This document shows, piece by piece, positions 14,875-22,294 of a DNA stretch of 27,396 nucleotides. Position 1 is the first letter of the stretch, and every line of letters starts with the position of its first letter. The DNA is from DAOUEH01 sp034430515 (lineage in GTDB: Bacteria; Chloroflexota; Dehalococcoidia; Dehalococcoidales; RBG-16-60-22). The translations under genes and the position numbers were made by a program. The notes beneath the pieces are model-generated. The model ran no database searches and had not been told where the DNA came from. It saw only the letters and a program-made list of their open reading frames with translations. Location: NCBI GenBank assembly GCA_034430515.1, contig DAOUEP010000054.1:1-27396 (forward strand), written 5' to 3'.

Positions 14875-15615
14875 TTGGATAAAGTCTACCCCGGCATCGA
14901 CGAAGCCATCGCCGATATCGAAGACGGCGCCATGATTGCCATCCCCGGCTTTTTTGCCTGCGGCGTCCCCCGCGACTTGCTGCAGGCCCTTATCCGCAAG
15001 GGCACCAAGGATTTAACGCTTACCTGCGGCTGCGGCCCGCTGCTGGGCGCCGCCGACGAGCTGAGGACGCTGGTGCAGAATGGCCAGCTGAAAAAGGTCG
15101 TCGATTCCTACGGCCTGTTCCGCTCGGCCAGCAAGGGGATGCAGGACCCCTTCGAGCAGGCCGTTAGGGCCGGCGAAATCGAGTTTGAGGTCTACCCCAT
15201 GGGCACCATGGCCGAAAAATACCGCGCCGGGGGCGCCGGCATTCCCGCCTTCTACACCCCCACCGGCGTCGGCTCGGTCATCGAGGAAAGCATCGTCACC
15301 AACATCGATACCAACAAGACGCCCAAGGAGACCAGGATTATCGACGGCCAGGAGTACGTGCTGGAGTACGCCCTGAAACCGGACTATACCTTTGTCCACG
15401 CCTTCGTCGGCGATCGGGAGGGCAACCTCCGCTATGCCAAGACGGCCCGCAACTTCAACCACGTTATGGCCACGGCGGCCCGGGTGACCATCGCCGAGGT
15501 GGAGACCCTGGTGGAGGCCGGGGAAATGGAAGGCGACGACGTGCATACCCCCGGGATTTACGTGCACCGCGTAATTAAGGTGCCGCGGCCCCAATTTGCC
15601 ATTACCATAGACTAG
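14875..15615 (+). CDS. 3-oxoacid-type CoA transferase, subunit A
   Basis: Alpha subunit of a family I CoA transferase, 246 residues. Such enzymes move CoA between succinyl- or acyl-CoA and a 3-oxoacid or short fatty acid. Family features are the N-terminal DGAMIAIPGFFACGVPRDLL (glycine-rich CoA region), FVGDREGNLRYAKTARNFN and HTPGIYVHRVIKV close to the end. The start is TTG at 14875 with AGGAGG eight bases upstream, better than any ATG. The middle segment (EVYPMGTMAEKYRAGGAGIPAF) is standard. Subunit B follows after 17 bases and makes a heteromer with it. The exact acyl substrate cannot be read from sequence. Confidence 0.92.
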   Translation: MDKVYPGIDEAIADIEDGAMIAIPGFFACGVPRDLLQALIRKGTKDLTLTCGCGPLLGAADELRTLVQNGQLKKVVDSYGLFRSASKGMQDPFEQAVRAGEIEFEVYPMGTMAEKYRAGGAGIPAFYTPTGVGSVIEESIVTNIDTNKTPKETRIIDGQEYVLEYALKPDYTFVHAFVGDREGNLRYAKTARNFNHVMATAARVTIAEVETLVEAGEMEGDDVHTPGIYVHRVIKVPRPQFAITID

Positions 15616-15632
15616 AAAGAGGAATAATTACC

Positions 15633-16313
15633 ATGTCGGAGAGGGTTAAACTCAAGGGTCTGTCGCGGGAGCTGATTGCCCTGCGGGTGGCCAAGGAGCT
15701 GGATGACGGCACCTACGTCAACCTGGGCATCGGCATACCGACGCTCATCTCGGACTGGATTGAGGGACGTGACATAACGTTGCAATCGGAGGTCGGCATG
15801 CTCAAGACCGGGCCGCTGGCCGCCGGCGACGACATTGACCAGGACTTAATCAACGCCAGTTGCCAGGCGGTGACGGCGCTGCCGGGCACCTCCTATTTTG
15901 ATATCGCCGAGTCCTTCGGCATGATACGCGGCGGGCACATCGACGTGGCCGTGATGGGGGCGCTGCAAATCAACGCCCGCGGCGACTACGCCGGCTGGTC
16001 GAACCCGGCGCGGGGACTCTTCGTGGGCAACATCGGCGGCTCGATGGATTTATGCGCCGGCGCCAAAAAGCTCTTTATCGCCATGGAGCACACCACCCGC
16101 GACGGCGATTATAAAGTCGTCAAGGAACTGTCCTACCCGGCCACGGCCATGGGCCGGGTGAGCCTGCTCTTCACCGACCTGGCCGTGATTGAAATTACCC
16201 CCAAGGGGATGGTGCTCCGGGAGCTGTTCGCCGGCCTCACGCCGGAGGATATCCAGTCGGTCACCGAGCCCAAGCTCATCGTCAGCCCCGACCTCAAGGA
16301 AATCGAGTTCTAG
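15633..16313 (+). CDS. 3-oxoacid-type CoA transferase, subunit B
   Basis: Beta subunit, 226 residues, carrying the active-site glutamate. The segment TLQSEVGMLKTG puts Glu53 in the position of the family's catalytic Glu, which forms the glutamyl-CoA thioester. NLGIGIPTLI precedes it; GHIDVAVMGALQIN and LLFTDLAVIEITP, typical of SCOT-B, follow. The start is ATG behind GAGGA. It is the last gene of the PAS-STAS operon and ends 9 bases before the convergent lipoprotein stop, so no room for a terminator exists between them. Together with subunit A it would serve short-chain acid or ketoacid activation in an anaerobe. Confidence 0.92.
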   Translation: MSERVKLKGLSRELIALRVAKELDDGTYVNLGIGIPTLISDWIEGRDITLQSEVGMLKTGPLAAGDDIDQDLINASCQAVTALPGTSYFDIAESFGMIRGGHIDVAVMGALQINARGDYAGWSNPARGLFVGNIGGSMDLCAGAKKLFIAMEHTTRDGDYKVVKELSYPATAMGRVSLLFTDLAVIEITPKGMVLRELFAGLTPEDIQSVTEPKLIVSPDLKEIEF

Positions 16314-16322
16314 GCCGCCCCA

Positions 16323-17168
16323 TTACCAGGGCAACATCCCCTCTCCCATATCAATGTCCGCGGAGAATTCGACGAAGCTCCCGCTCCGCGAGACCGACAT
16401 GTTGAGCATGGCCATCTCTTCCATATCCATGCTCGCCTTCATTTCGGCCTCAACGTCGGTCGCCTCGTCATCGTTAGCGAATTTAATCAGGCCCACCATC
16501 TTCATGCCCTCGGAGCTGATTTTGTCTATGGTGATGCCCGCGTAGAGAGAACCGGGGTAGAACTGGTCGCCGGTCATCAACATGGTCATGACGCCGTCGG
16601 ACATCCTGTCGAGGGTATCCCGGATGTCCTGGCTGCCGGCGTAGGCCGTCGCGCCGCTATTGATGGCTATCAGGCAGGCCTTGACGCCGTCCTCCGAGCC
16701 TATCAGCAGGGTATCGTCCATTATCGCCCAGGCCATATCGTTGCCGCCCAGCCAGACCTCGAAGCCCAGGTAGTCCTCCGACGTGCTGCCCTCCTCGGCC
16801 AGCTTGGCGTGGATGAGGTCGAGGTCTAAATCGGCGCCGACGACGGTAATCTCGTCGTTATCCACCACGATAATCCCGAAGTGCTTGACGCTGCTGGGGG
16901 TGATGCCCAGCTCGTTGGCCTCGTCAAGCTCGGCTTCCATGTTCTCGTACATCTCGCCCAGGTCGGTGTCTTCCATGATGGCCTTCATATCGGCGTAAAT
17001 CATCATCGTCGCCTCGTCCGGCGCCAGTTTGGTCAGGCTGGTCAGGTCTATAAATCTGACGCCGCTGCCGCTGCCGGCTTCGCCGCCGGTGCAGCCCGCC
17101 GCCAGCAATAGACCGGCGACGATGATAGCGATTATTCCCAGCGTAACTAATAACCTTGTTTTGCGCAT
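16323..17168 (-). CDS. Secreted lipoprotein of unknown function (DUF3352-like character)
   Basis: A 281-residue lipoprotein. ATG 17168 has a GGAGAGAAGGAAG SD; the in-frame ATG at 17192 has none. The signal peptide is MRKTRLLVTLGIIAIIVAGL, ending in the lipobox LAAGC with Cys26. The mature part starts with a Gly/Ser linker, then alternating strands and acidic helices (LAPDEATMMIYADMKAIMED, IDTHAK-like helices, MVGLIKFANDDEATDVEAEM). The theme of repeated residual checks resembles proteins annotated as DUF3352, but I cannot prove it. Many Met and Asp residues and a very acidic mature chain are notable. It is expected on the outer face of the membrane. It is alone on its strand and converges on the CoA-transferase operon. 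Confidence 0.75.
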   Translation of the reverse strand: MRKTRLLVTLGIIAIIVAGLLLAAGCTGGEAGSGSGVRFIDLTSLTKLAPDEATMMIYADMKAIMEDTDLGEMYENMEAELDEANELGITPSSVKHFGIIVVDNDEITVVGADLDLDLIHAKLAEEGSTSEDYLGFEVWLGGNDMAWAIMDDTLLIGSEDGVKACLIAINSGATAYAGSQDIRDTLDRMSDGVMTMLMTGDQFYPGSLYAGITIDKISSEGMKMVGLIKFANDDEATDVEAEMKASMDMEEMAMLNMSVSRSGSFVEFSADIDMGEGMLPW

Positions 17169-17288
17169 CTTCCTTCTCTCCTTTGCCTCCATAGTCAGGC
17201 AGTTGCAGTCTATGGGATATCTTAGCCTTTGTCAATGATGGGGCGGCATCGTACGGGGGGACTGTTTTTCGGCCCCGCCGCCGGATGT

Positions 17289-17294
17289 TATAAT
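17289..17294 (+). promoter_or_regulatory. -10 box upstream of the iron-sulfur flavoprotein
   Basis: A perfect TATAAT lies 36 bases before the ATG, which follows an AGGAGG-like SD (AAAAGGAGG, about 17317-17325). No convincing -35 is visible. Confidence 0.4.
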
Positions 17295-17329
17295 AGCCGT
17301 AACCGATACGGCTCTAAAAGGAGGCAAGC

Positions 17330-17929
17330 GTGAAAATCCTGGCCCTTTCGTTCAGCCCGCGCCGGGGCGGCAACACCGAAATCCTGCTCGACCGGGCGCT
17401 GTCCGGCGCCGCCCGGGAAGGGGCGGCCACCGAGCTCTACCGGGTGGTCGAGCACGATATCAAGCCCTGCGACGGCTGCATGGCCTGCTGGCACACCGGG
17501 GAGTGCCACATCGCCGACGAGATGCCCGTCCTGGCCGATAAGATGCTGGCCGCCGACGGCATCCTCTACGGCACGCCGGTCTATTTTTACAACATGACGG
17601 CCCAGGGCAAGACCGTCATCGACCGCACCATCGTCCTCAACCGCCCGGAGCGCAACCTGGCCAACAAGGTGGGCGGCGTGGTGGCGGTGGCCGGTAGCTT
17701 CGGGCTGGTTGATGCCGTCAAAGACCTATACTTCTACATGGTCACCCGCCGGATGCTGCCGGCCAGCTTCGTGGCCGCTTACGCCGGCGGCAAGGGCGAG
17801 GTGAAGGAGCTGCCCAAGTGCATGCAGGCCGCCGAAGACCTGGGGCGGCACATGGTGCAAATAGCCGCCAGCGGCTTCAGGTATCCGGAGGGCGGCACGC
17901 ACATCGCCTACGGCACGCATACGCGCTAG
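17330..17929 (+). CDS. Iron-sulfur flavoprotein (NADPH-dependent FMN reductase fold)
   Basis: A 199-residue flavodoxin-fold protein. It opens with MKILALSFSPRRGGNTE, the FMN phosphate loop. Cys47, 50, 53 and 59 (CDGCMACWHTGEC) form the compact CX2CX2CX5C motif that holds a [4Fe-4S] cluster in archaeal and anaerobe iron-sulfur flavoproteins. GTPVYFYNMTAQGKTVIDR is the usual second FMN segment. It should be an electron-transfer protein or reductase active in the cytoplasm of an anaerobe, using ferredoxin or NAD(P)H. The donor and acceptor are unknown. It has its own -10 box and a good SD, and its 3' end overlaps the convergent MFS gene by 4 bases. Confidence 0.88.
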   Translation: MKILALSFSPRRGGNTEILLDRALSGAAREGAATELYRVVEHDIKPCDGCMACWHTGECHIADEMPVLADKMLAADGILYGTPVYFYNMTAQGKTVIDRTIVLNRPERNLANKVGGVVAVAGSFGLVDAVKDLYFYMVTRRMLPASFVAAYAGGKGEVKELPKCMQAAEDLGRHMVQIAASGFRYPEGGTHIAYGTHTR

Positions 17930-19164
17930 AGTGGGGAAGCCCCGGCCGCGGGCAGGCGGGGCCGGGAGCCGGTCTCCCTGACGATGAAGACCAGCGGCAG
18001 GGCCACCGCCGCCAATAGCCCCCAGAAGAACAGCGGCGCGCCGTTGCTGAAGGCGGTGAGGCTGTTGCCCAGCGGCGGCGAGGCGAAGGCCCCCACCATC
18101 CCCAAAGTGCTGGTCAGGCCGATGGCCGTCCCCCCGTAGGTGCCGCCCACCTCTTTAATCTCAAAAATAAGCGTGTTGGCCAGCGCCATCACGCCGGAGC
18201 GCAGCAGCCCGCCCAGCAGCAGCAGCACCCAGACGCCGGTGGCGCCGACGAAGGGTAGCAGCCCGATGCTCAGCGCCAGCAGCAGGATAGCGACGAACAT
18301 CACCACCCGCCGCGATCCTATCCGGTCGGAATAGAGCACCATGGGCATCACCCCGATGACCCCGATGCCGCTGAACAGCGTCATGGCGCTGTCGGCCGCT
18401 ACCGGCTCCCAGCCGATGTTGCGCAGGTAGGTGGGCAGGTAGCCTCCGAACCCCATGCTGGCGCCCCAGTAGGCCAGCAGGATACCCCCCACGAGCCAGA
18501 CGTCCCGGATGCGGATGACGTGCGCCAGCGACCTTTTGAGCGGCTGGCCGGTTACCGGGGCGCCGGCGGCGTCGCCTTGCTTGGGCTCGCGGCCGGTGAA
18601 CCACCAGAGCAGCCCCAGCAGGAACGGCGGCGCCCCGAAGAAAAAGAGCACGCCGCGCCAGCCGCCCAGCAGCGGGGAGAGCAGCACGGCGCTGGAGAGG
18701 GTGGCCACCACCGAGCCGATGGACCAGGCCACGTTGAGCAGGCCGTTGGTCAGGCTGAGGCGCTTGCCGGAGAACCACACGGCGGTGACCTTGGGGACGA
18801 TGCTCGGCGTGACCGCCGCCGTCAGGCCGAAGAGGAACATGAACGCCGCCATGCTGAGGAAGTCCACCGAAAAACCGCGCAGCGCCCCGAAGACGCCGGA
18901 CAGCATGCAGACCACCGTCAGGGTGCGCTTCACCCCGAAGCGGTCGGCCAGCAGTCCCCCCACCAGGCCCAGGAATATCCCGGCCAGGGGGTCCATGCCC
19001 CAGATGGTGCCGATGGCCACCATGTTCAGCCCCAGCTGGTCGGAAATCTCGGGGAAGAGCACCGGCATGCAGAGCCGGGCCGCCCCGGCGATGGAGCCGT
19101 AGGTCCCCATGGCCAGGAGCAGGATATACCAGCGGTAGCGGCTGCCTTCTGGTGCGGGTAACAT
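17926..19164 (-). CDS. Major facilitator superfamily transporter
   Basis: A 412-residue MFS permease with about 12 membrane helices. The loop between helices 2 and 3 has the signature GLLADRFGVKRTLT. Two six-helix halves are joined by a central cytoplasmic loop (TGREPKQGDAAGAPVTGQPLKRSL). In the second half, YSDRIGSRRVV repeats the loop motif. The N-terminus (LPAPEGSRYRWYILLLAMGTYG) fits the oxalate/anion or nitrate-type groups loosely; the substrate cannot be named. The ATG at 19164 has a poor SD. The tRNA-Asn gene ends 50 bases upstream on the same strand. Confidence 0.88.
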   Translation of the reverse strand: MLPAPEGSRYRWYILLLAMGTYGSIAGAARLCMPVLFPEISDQLGLNMVAIGTIWGMDPLAGIFLGLVGGLLADRFGVKRTLTVVCMLSGVFGALRGFSVDFLSMAAFMFLFGLTAAVTPSIVPKVTAVWFSGKRLSLTNGLLNVAWSIGSVVATLSSAVLLSPLLGGWRGVLFFFGAPPFLLGLLWWFTGREPKQGDAAGAPVTGQPLKRSLAHVIRIRDVWLVGGILLAYWGASMGFGGYLPTYLRNIGWEPVAADSAMTLFSGIGVIGVMPMVLYSDRIGSRRVVMFVAILLLALSIGLLPFVGATGVWVLLLLGGLLRSGVMALANTLIFEIKEVGGTYGGTAIGLTSTLGMVGAFASPPLGNSLTAFSNGAPLFFWGLLAAVALPLVFIVRETGSRPRLPAAGASPL

Positions 19165-19213
19165 CGTTTGAATCCGGGCGGGAAGAATCGCCGGAGCGCC
19201 GGGGTGGGACTGG

Positions 19214-19286
19214 CTCCCGAGGTTGGACTCGAACCAACGACCAAGCGGTTAACAGCCGCCCGCTCTACCGACTGAGCTACTCGGGA
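19214..19286 (-). tRNA. tRNA-Asn (GTT)
   Basis: The minus strand folds as a complete cloverleaf of 73 bases: acceptor stem TCCCGAG / CTCGGGA, D-arm AGCTCAGTCGGTAGAGC, anticodon loop CTGTTAA giving GTT, and T-arm with GGTTCGAGTCC. CCA is encoded directly after it (19211-19213). It is isolated from the other tRNA genes of the window. Confidence 0.96.
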
Positions 19287-19370
19287 ACTTGGCAGCGATT
19301 CCTCAATATTATCGCCTTTTCCCGCCTTCAAGTCAAGGCGGGCCGGACTGCAACCGGCGGCTCAAGATGC

Positions 19371-19376
19371 TATAAT
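19371..19376 (+). promoter_or_regulatory. -10 box of the rhomboid gene
   Basis: TATAAT lies 44 bases before the TTG start and is followed by TATAAGAG, an AT-rich start region. No good -35 was found. Confidence 0.4.
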
Positions 19377-19414
19377 ATAAGAGAGGAGATGCATTGCTTT
19401 AAGGATTCAAACGA

Positions 19415-20086
19415 TTGCCGTTAAATGACCGCGACTATATGAGGCCCCCCTCCGCCGGGCGCCCCCAGCGCTACCGCGTTTACCGTAATATTGGCCTTAA
19501 CCCGGTAATGGCGCTGATTATCGCCAATCTCATGCTCTACCTGGCCGTGGCCTTCTCCGGCGAGGCGCGCTACCCCTGGGGTTCCGGCGAGATTATCGGC
19601 GACCGCTTTACCTACTACCTGGGGTTGATACCGTATTACTTCCCCGAGCGCCCCTGGACGATAGTTACCGCCATGTTCATCCACGCCGGTTTCGGCCATC
19701 TCATCGGCAACATGCTCGTCCTCTTTTTCTTCGGCAATTTTCTGGTACGGCTGGTCGGCAGCGGGCGTTTCCTTCTGGTCTATTTCCTGGGCGGCATCGC
19801 CGGCAACGCCCTTTACCTGCTCTGGGGCGAGCCACTGTCGGTGGCCGTGGGGGCCTCCGGGGCCGTCTACGCCATCGCCGGGGTGCTGGTGGTGCTGATG
19901 CCGCGACTCCGGGTGCTGTTGTGGTTTCTCTTCCCCATGCCCCTCTGGGTGGTGGTGCTGGTGTTTTTCGTCATCTGGTCTTTCATCCCGGGGGTGGCCT
20001 GGCAGGCCCACATCGGCGGGCTGGCCCTGGGGCTTATCGCCGGCTACTACTTCCGCCGCCGGCTGGGCGGCATTATCTACCGCTGA
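19415..20086 (+). CDS. Rhomboid-family intramembrane serine protease
   Basis: A 223-residue rhomboid with six or more membrane helices. The catalytic serine is in GASGAVYA (Ser148) and the catalytic histidine in AHIGG (His199). MFIHAGFGHLIGNM (88-100) supplies the conserved histidines and the oxyanion asparagine (Asn99). All catalytic parts are present, so the protease should be active inside the membrane. The start is taken as TTG 19415, 9 bases behind AAGGA; the ATG at 19439 is possible but lacks an SD. Its substrates are unknown. It stands alone between a tRNA-Asn gene and the tRNA-tuf operon. Confidence 0.92.
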   Translation: MPLNDRDYMRPPSAGRPQRYRVYRNIGLNPVMALIIANLMLYLAVAFSGEARYPWGSGEIIGDRFTYYLGLIPYYFPERPWTIVTAMFIHAGFGHLIGNMLVLFFFGNFLVRLVGSGRFLLVYFLGGIAGNALYLLWGEPLSVAVGASGAVYAIAGVLVVLMPRLRVLLWFLFPMPLWVVVLVFFVIWSFIPGVAWQAHIGGLALGLIAGYYFRRRLGGIIYR

Positions 20087-20141
20087 CGTGGTTCGACGGG
20101 CTCACCACGAGCGGTTCGTAGGCTCGCCACGAGCGGTTTCG
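20087..20141 (+). repeat. Short direct/inverted repeat
   Basis: Two near-identical copies, GGCTCACCACGAGCGGTTCG (20099-20118) and GGCTCGCCACGAGCGGTTTC (20121-20140), stand in tandem. CGTGGT (20087-20092) can pair with ACCACG (20104-20109). It lies directly after the rhomboid stop and may act in ending its mRNA, but no T tract follows. Confidence 0.6.
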
Positions 20142-20155
20142 GGCGCCTCCGCAGC

Positions 20156-20184
20156 TTGACTTTTGACCGGGGCGTTCTTATAAT
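20156..20184 (+). promoter_or_regulatory. Promoter of the tRNA-tuf operon
   Basis: TTGACT (20156-20161), 17 bases, TATAAT (20179-20184): near consensus and well placed 42 bases ahead of tRNA-Thr(TGT). A GC-poor start region follows. Confidence 0.75.
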
Positions 20185-20226
20185 TGTTAGGTTGCCCGCT
20201 TTGTCTTTACCAGGGTTAAGGGCTGT

Positions 20227-20299
20227 GCCCGAGTGGCGCAATGGTAGCGCAACCGACTTGTAATCGGTAGGCTGACGGGTTCGAATCCCTCCTCGGGCT
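20227..20299 (+). tRNA. tRNA-Thr (TGT)
   Basis: A 73-base cloverleaf: acceptor GCCCGAG / CTCGGGC, D-arm GGCGCAATGGTAGCGC, anticodon loop CTTGTAA giving TGT, T-arm with GGGTTCGAATCCC. CCA is not encoded. First of three tRNAs leading to tuf. Confidence 0.96.
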
Positions 20300-20323
20300 G
20301 GGTTTTTAAGCGGCAGTGCTTGC

Positions 20324-20407
20324 GGAGGGGTGCCGGAGTGGTTAATCGGAGCAGACTGTAAATCTGCCGCCCTAAGGGCTACGCAGGTTCGAATCCTGCC
20401 CCCTCCA
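20324..20407 (+). tRNA. tRNA-Tyr (GTA)
   Basis: An 84-base class II tRNA with acceptor GGAGGGG / CCCCTCC, anticodon loop CTGTAAA giving GTA, a long variable arm (GCCCTAAGGGC) and T-loop GTTCGAATC. CCA is encoded at 20408-20410. It lies 24 bases after tRNA-Thr(TGT) and is probably on the same precursor. Confidence 0.96.
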
Positions 20408-20441
20408 CCACTTTTGCCGTCTCGGATAGAAAATAAAGCTA

Positions 20442-20471
20442 TAGACAAATAGTCATAAAAATCTGTATAAT
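20442..20471 (+). promoter_or_regulatory. Second promoter, before tRNA-Thr(GGT)-tuf
   Basis: TAGACA (20442-20447), 18 bases, TATAAT (20466-20471), 9 bases before the tRNA. It can give tuf a second, independent supply of transcripts. Confidence 0.6.
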
Positions 20472-20480
20472 AAGACCGAC

Positions 20481-20553
20481 GCCCACATAGCTCAGTTGGT
20501 AGAGCACGTTCTTGGTAAGAACGGGGTCATCAGTTCGAATCTGATTGTGGGCT
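20481..20553 (+). tRNA. tRNA-Thr (GGT)
   Basis: A 73-base cloverleaf: acceptor GCCCACA / TGTGGGC, D-arm GCTCAGTTGGTAGAGC, anticodon loop TTGGTAA giving GGT, T-arm CAGTTCGAATCTG. CCA is not encoded. It ends 21 bases before the tuf start, as in the thrT-tufB arrangement of other bacteria. Confidence 0.96.
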
Positions 20554-20574
20554 CGGCAATAAAGGGAGGTTGAA

Positions 20575-21783
20575 ATGGCAAAACAGAAATTCGACAGGTC
20601 AAAACCACACGTTAACGTGGGTACCATCGGCCACGTTGACCACGGCAAGACGACCCTCACGGCGGCCATCACGCTGACGCTTTCCAAGGCCGGTGTCGGC
20701 AAGACCGAATACCGCGCTTTCGAGAGCATCGATAACGCCCCGGAAGAGAAGGCCAGGGGTCTGACCATTGCCATTGCCCATATTGAGTACGAAACGGCCA
20801 AGCGGCACTACGCCCACATTGACTGCCCCGGCCATGCCGACTTCATCAAGAACATGATTACCGGCGCCGCCCAGATGGACGGCGCTATCCTGGTGGTGAG
20901 CGCCCCGGACGGCCCCATGCCGCAGACCCGCGAGCACGTCCTGCTGGCGCGCCAGGTGCAGGTGCCTTACATCGTCGTCGCGCTGAACAAGGTGGACATG
21001 ATGGACGACGAGGAGCTGCTGGAGCTGGTGGAGGTTGAGGTGCGCGAGCTGCTCTCCAAGTACGAGTTCCCCGGCGACGAGATTCCCGTCGTCAGGGTGA
21101 GCGCCCTCAAGGCCCTGGAGTGCGGCTGCGGCAAGCGCGAGTGCCAGTGGTGCGGCCAGATTCTCAAGCTGATGGACGCCGTGGACGACTACATCCCGGT
21201 GCCGGAGCGCCCCAAGGACCAGCCCTTCCTGATGCACGTCGAGGACGTCTTCTCCATCAAGGGGCGGGGCACCGTGCCCACCGGGCGCGTCGAGCGCGGC
21301 ACGATTAAGGTCGGCGACGAAGTCGAAATCGTCGGCCTGCACCACGAGCCGCGCAAGGTGGTCATCACCGGCCTGGAGATGTTCCACAAGTCGCTCGACC
21401 AGGCCGAGGCCGGCGACGCCGTGGGGGCGTTGCTGCGCGGCGTGGAGCGCGACGAAATCGAGCGCGGCCAGGTGCTGGCGGCCCCGGGGTCTATCAAGCC
21501 GCATACCTACGCCGAGGCCCAGGTCTACGTGCTGACCAAGGACGAGGGCGGCCGCCATACGCCGTTCTTCAACGGCTACAAACCCCAGTTCTACATCCGC
21601 ACTACCGACGTCACCGGCACCATCGAGCTGCCCGAAGGCGTGGAGATGGTCATGCCCGGCGACAACATCAACATGAAAATCAAGCTCATTTACCCGGTAG
21701 CCCTGGAGGAAGGGCTGCGGTTCGCCATCCGCGAAGGAGGCAGGACGGTAGGGGCCGGCACCTTTACCAAGATTCTGGAATAG
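20575..21783 (+). CDS. tuf: Elongation factor Tu
   Basis: GTPase that brings aminoacyl-tRNA to the ribosome. It has 402 residues. G motifs are GHVDHGKT (19-26), DCPGH (83-87), NKVD (138-141) and SALK (176-179); domains 2 and 3 are complete, with GRGTVPTGRVERG and MVMPGDNINM. In the G domain, after SALKALE, there is an unusual Cys-rich segment CGCGKRECQWCG (Cys183, 185, 190, 193) where common EF-Tu has a short acidic stretch. Four close cysteines could hold zinc. The SD GGGAGG is strong. Order tRNA-Thr, tuf, rpmG, secE, nusG, rplK, rplA is an old translation/transcription cluster. Confidence 0.97.
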   Translation: MAKQKFDRSKPHVNVGTIGHVDHGKTTLTAAITLTLSKAGVGKTEYRAFESIDNAPEEKARGLTIAIAHIEYETAKRHYAHIDCPGHADFIKNMITGAAQMDGAILVVSAPDGPMPQTREHVLLARQVQVPYIVVALNKVDMMDDEELLELVEVEVRELLSKYEFPGDEIPVVRVSALKALECGCGKRECQWCGQILKLMDAVDDYIPVPERPKDQPFLMHVEDVFSIKGRGTVPTGRVERGTIKVGDEVEIVGLHHEPRKVVITGLEMFHKSLDQAEAGDAVGALLRGVERDEIERGQVLAAPGSIKPHTYAEAQVYVLTKDEGGRHTPFFNGYKPQFYIRTTDVTGTIELPEGVEMVMPGDNINMKIKLIYPVALEEGLRFAIREGGRTVGAGTFTKILE

Positions 21784-21786
21784 TTT

Positions 21787-21954
21787 ATGGCCAAGAAAGC
21801 GGAAGCCAGAGGCGTGATTTACCTTGCCTGTACCGAGTGCAAGGAGCGCAACTATACAACTACCAAAAACCGCAAGAACGACACGCAGCGCCTGGAGCTG
21901 AACAAATACTGCCCCCGCTGCCGGCAACACCGGCTGCACCGGGAGGCCAAGTAG
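21787..21954 (+). CDS. rpmG: Ribosomal protein L33 (bL33)
   Basis: A 55-residue large-subunit protein. It begins MAKKAEARGVIYLACTECKERNYTT and closes with NKYCPRCRQHRLHREAK. The two Cys pairs (CTEC and CPRC) make this the zinc-holding (C+) form, so zinc supply, not a second C- gene seen here, would govern it. It starts three bases after the tuf stop and lacks a good SD of its own, so its translation is probably coupled to tuf. Confidence 0.95.
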   Translation: MAKKAEARGVIYLACTECKERNYTTTKNRKNDTQRLELNKYCPRCRQHRLHREAK

Positions 21955-21988
21955 CCGGCGCGGCCGGGGCTTGGGGGAAGTTGGGGCG

Positions 21989-22210
21989 ATGACACAACCA
22001 GCGGCCACCAAAAAACGCCGGGGATTCCGGCTCTTTCGCTATTTCGGCGAAATTATCAATGAGCTGAAGAAGGTCGTCTGGCTCAGCCGGCGGGAGGTGC
22101 TTTACCTGACGGGTATGGTGCTCATCGTCACCATCATCGCCGGTGTCGTCCTGGGGGCGCTGGACTACGGCTTTTCCCAGCTGGTGAATAAGGTATTCGT
22201 GGGCGGGTAG
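21989..22210 (+). CDS. secE: Preprotein translocase subunit SecE
   Basis: A 73-residue short SecE with a single membrane helix. The amphipathic region FGEIINELKKVVWLSRREVLYLT is the conserved signature that clamps SecY, followed by the helix MVLIVTIIAGVVLGALDYGF. ATG 21989 was chosen over an in-frame TTG 18 bases upstream because it lies behind the purine run GGGGAAGTTGGGG. It stands between rpmG and nusG as in most bacteria. Confidence 0.93.
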   Translation: MTQPAATKKRRGFRLFRYFGEIINELKKVVWLSRREVLYLTGMVLIVTIIAGVVLGALDYGFSQLVNKVFVGG

Positions 22211-22294
22211 CGACCGGCCCCGTGGGAATAGCCGGGCCGTCCGAAGGGGCGGCCAGCCGCCGTTTCCCCGGTTATCCCCGTAGTGAGGTTATCT

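Noticed and set aside
20087..20141. CRISPR-like short repeats
   Set aside because: Only two copies without a real spacer and no cas genes.
21971..21988. TTG 21971 as the secE start
   Set aside because: No SD in front of it; the ATG at 21989 follows a purine-rich SD and gives the usual length.
20599..22011. 470-codon minus-strand frame over tuf
   Set aside because: Antisense shadow of a certain EF-Tu gene plus rpmG and secE.
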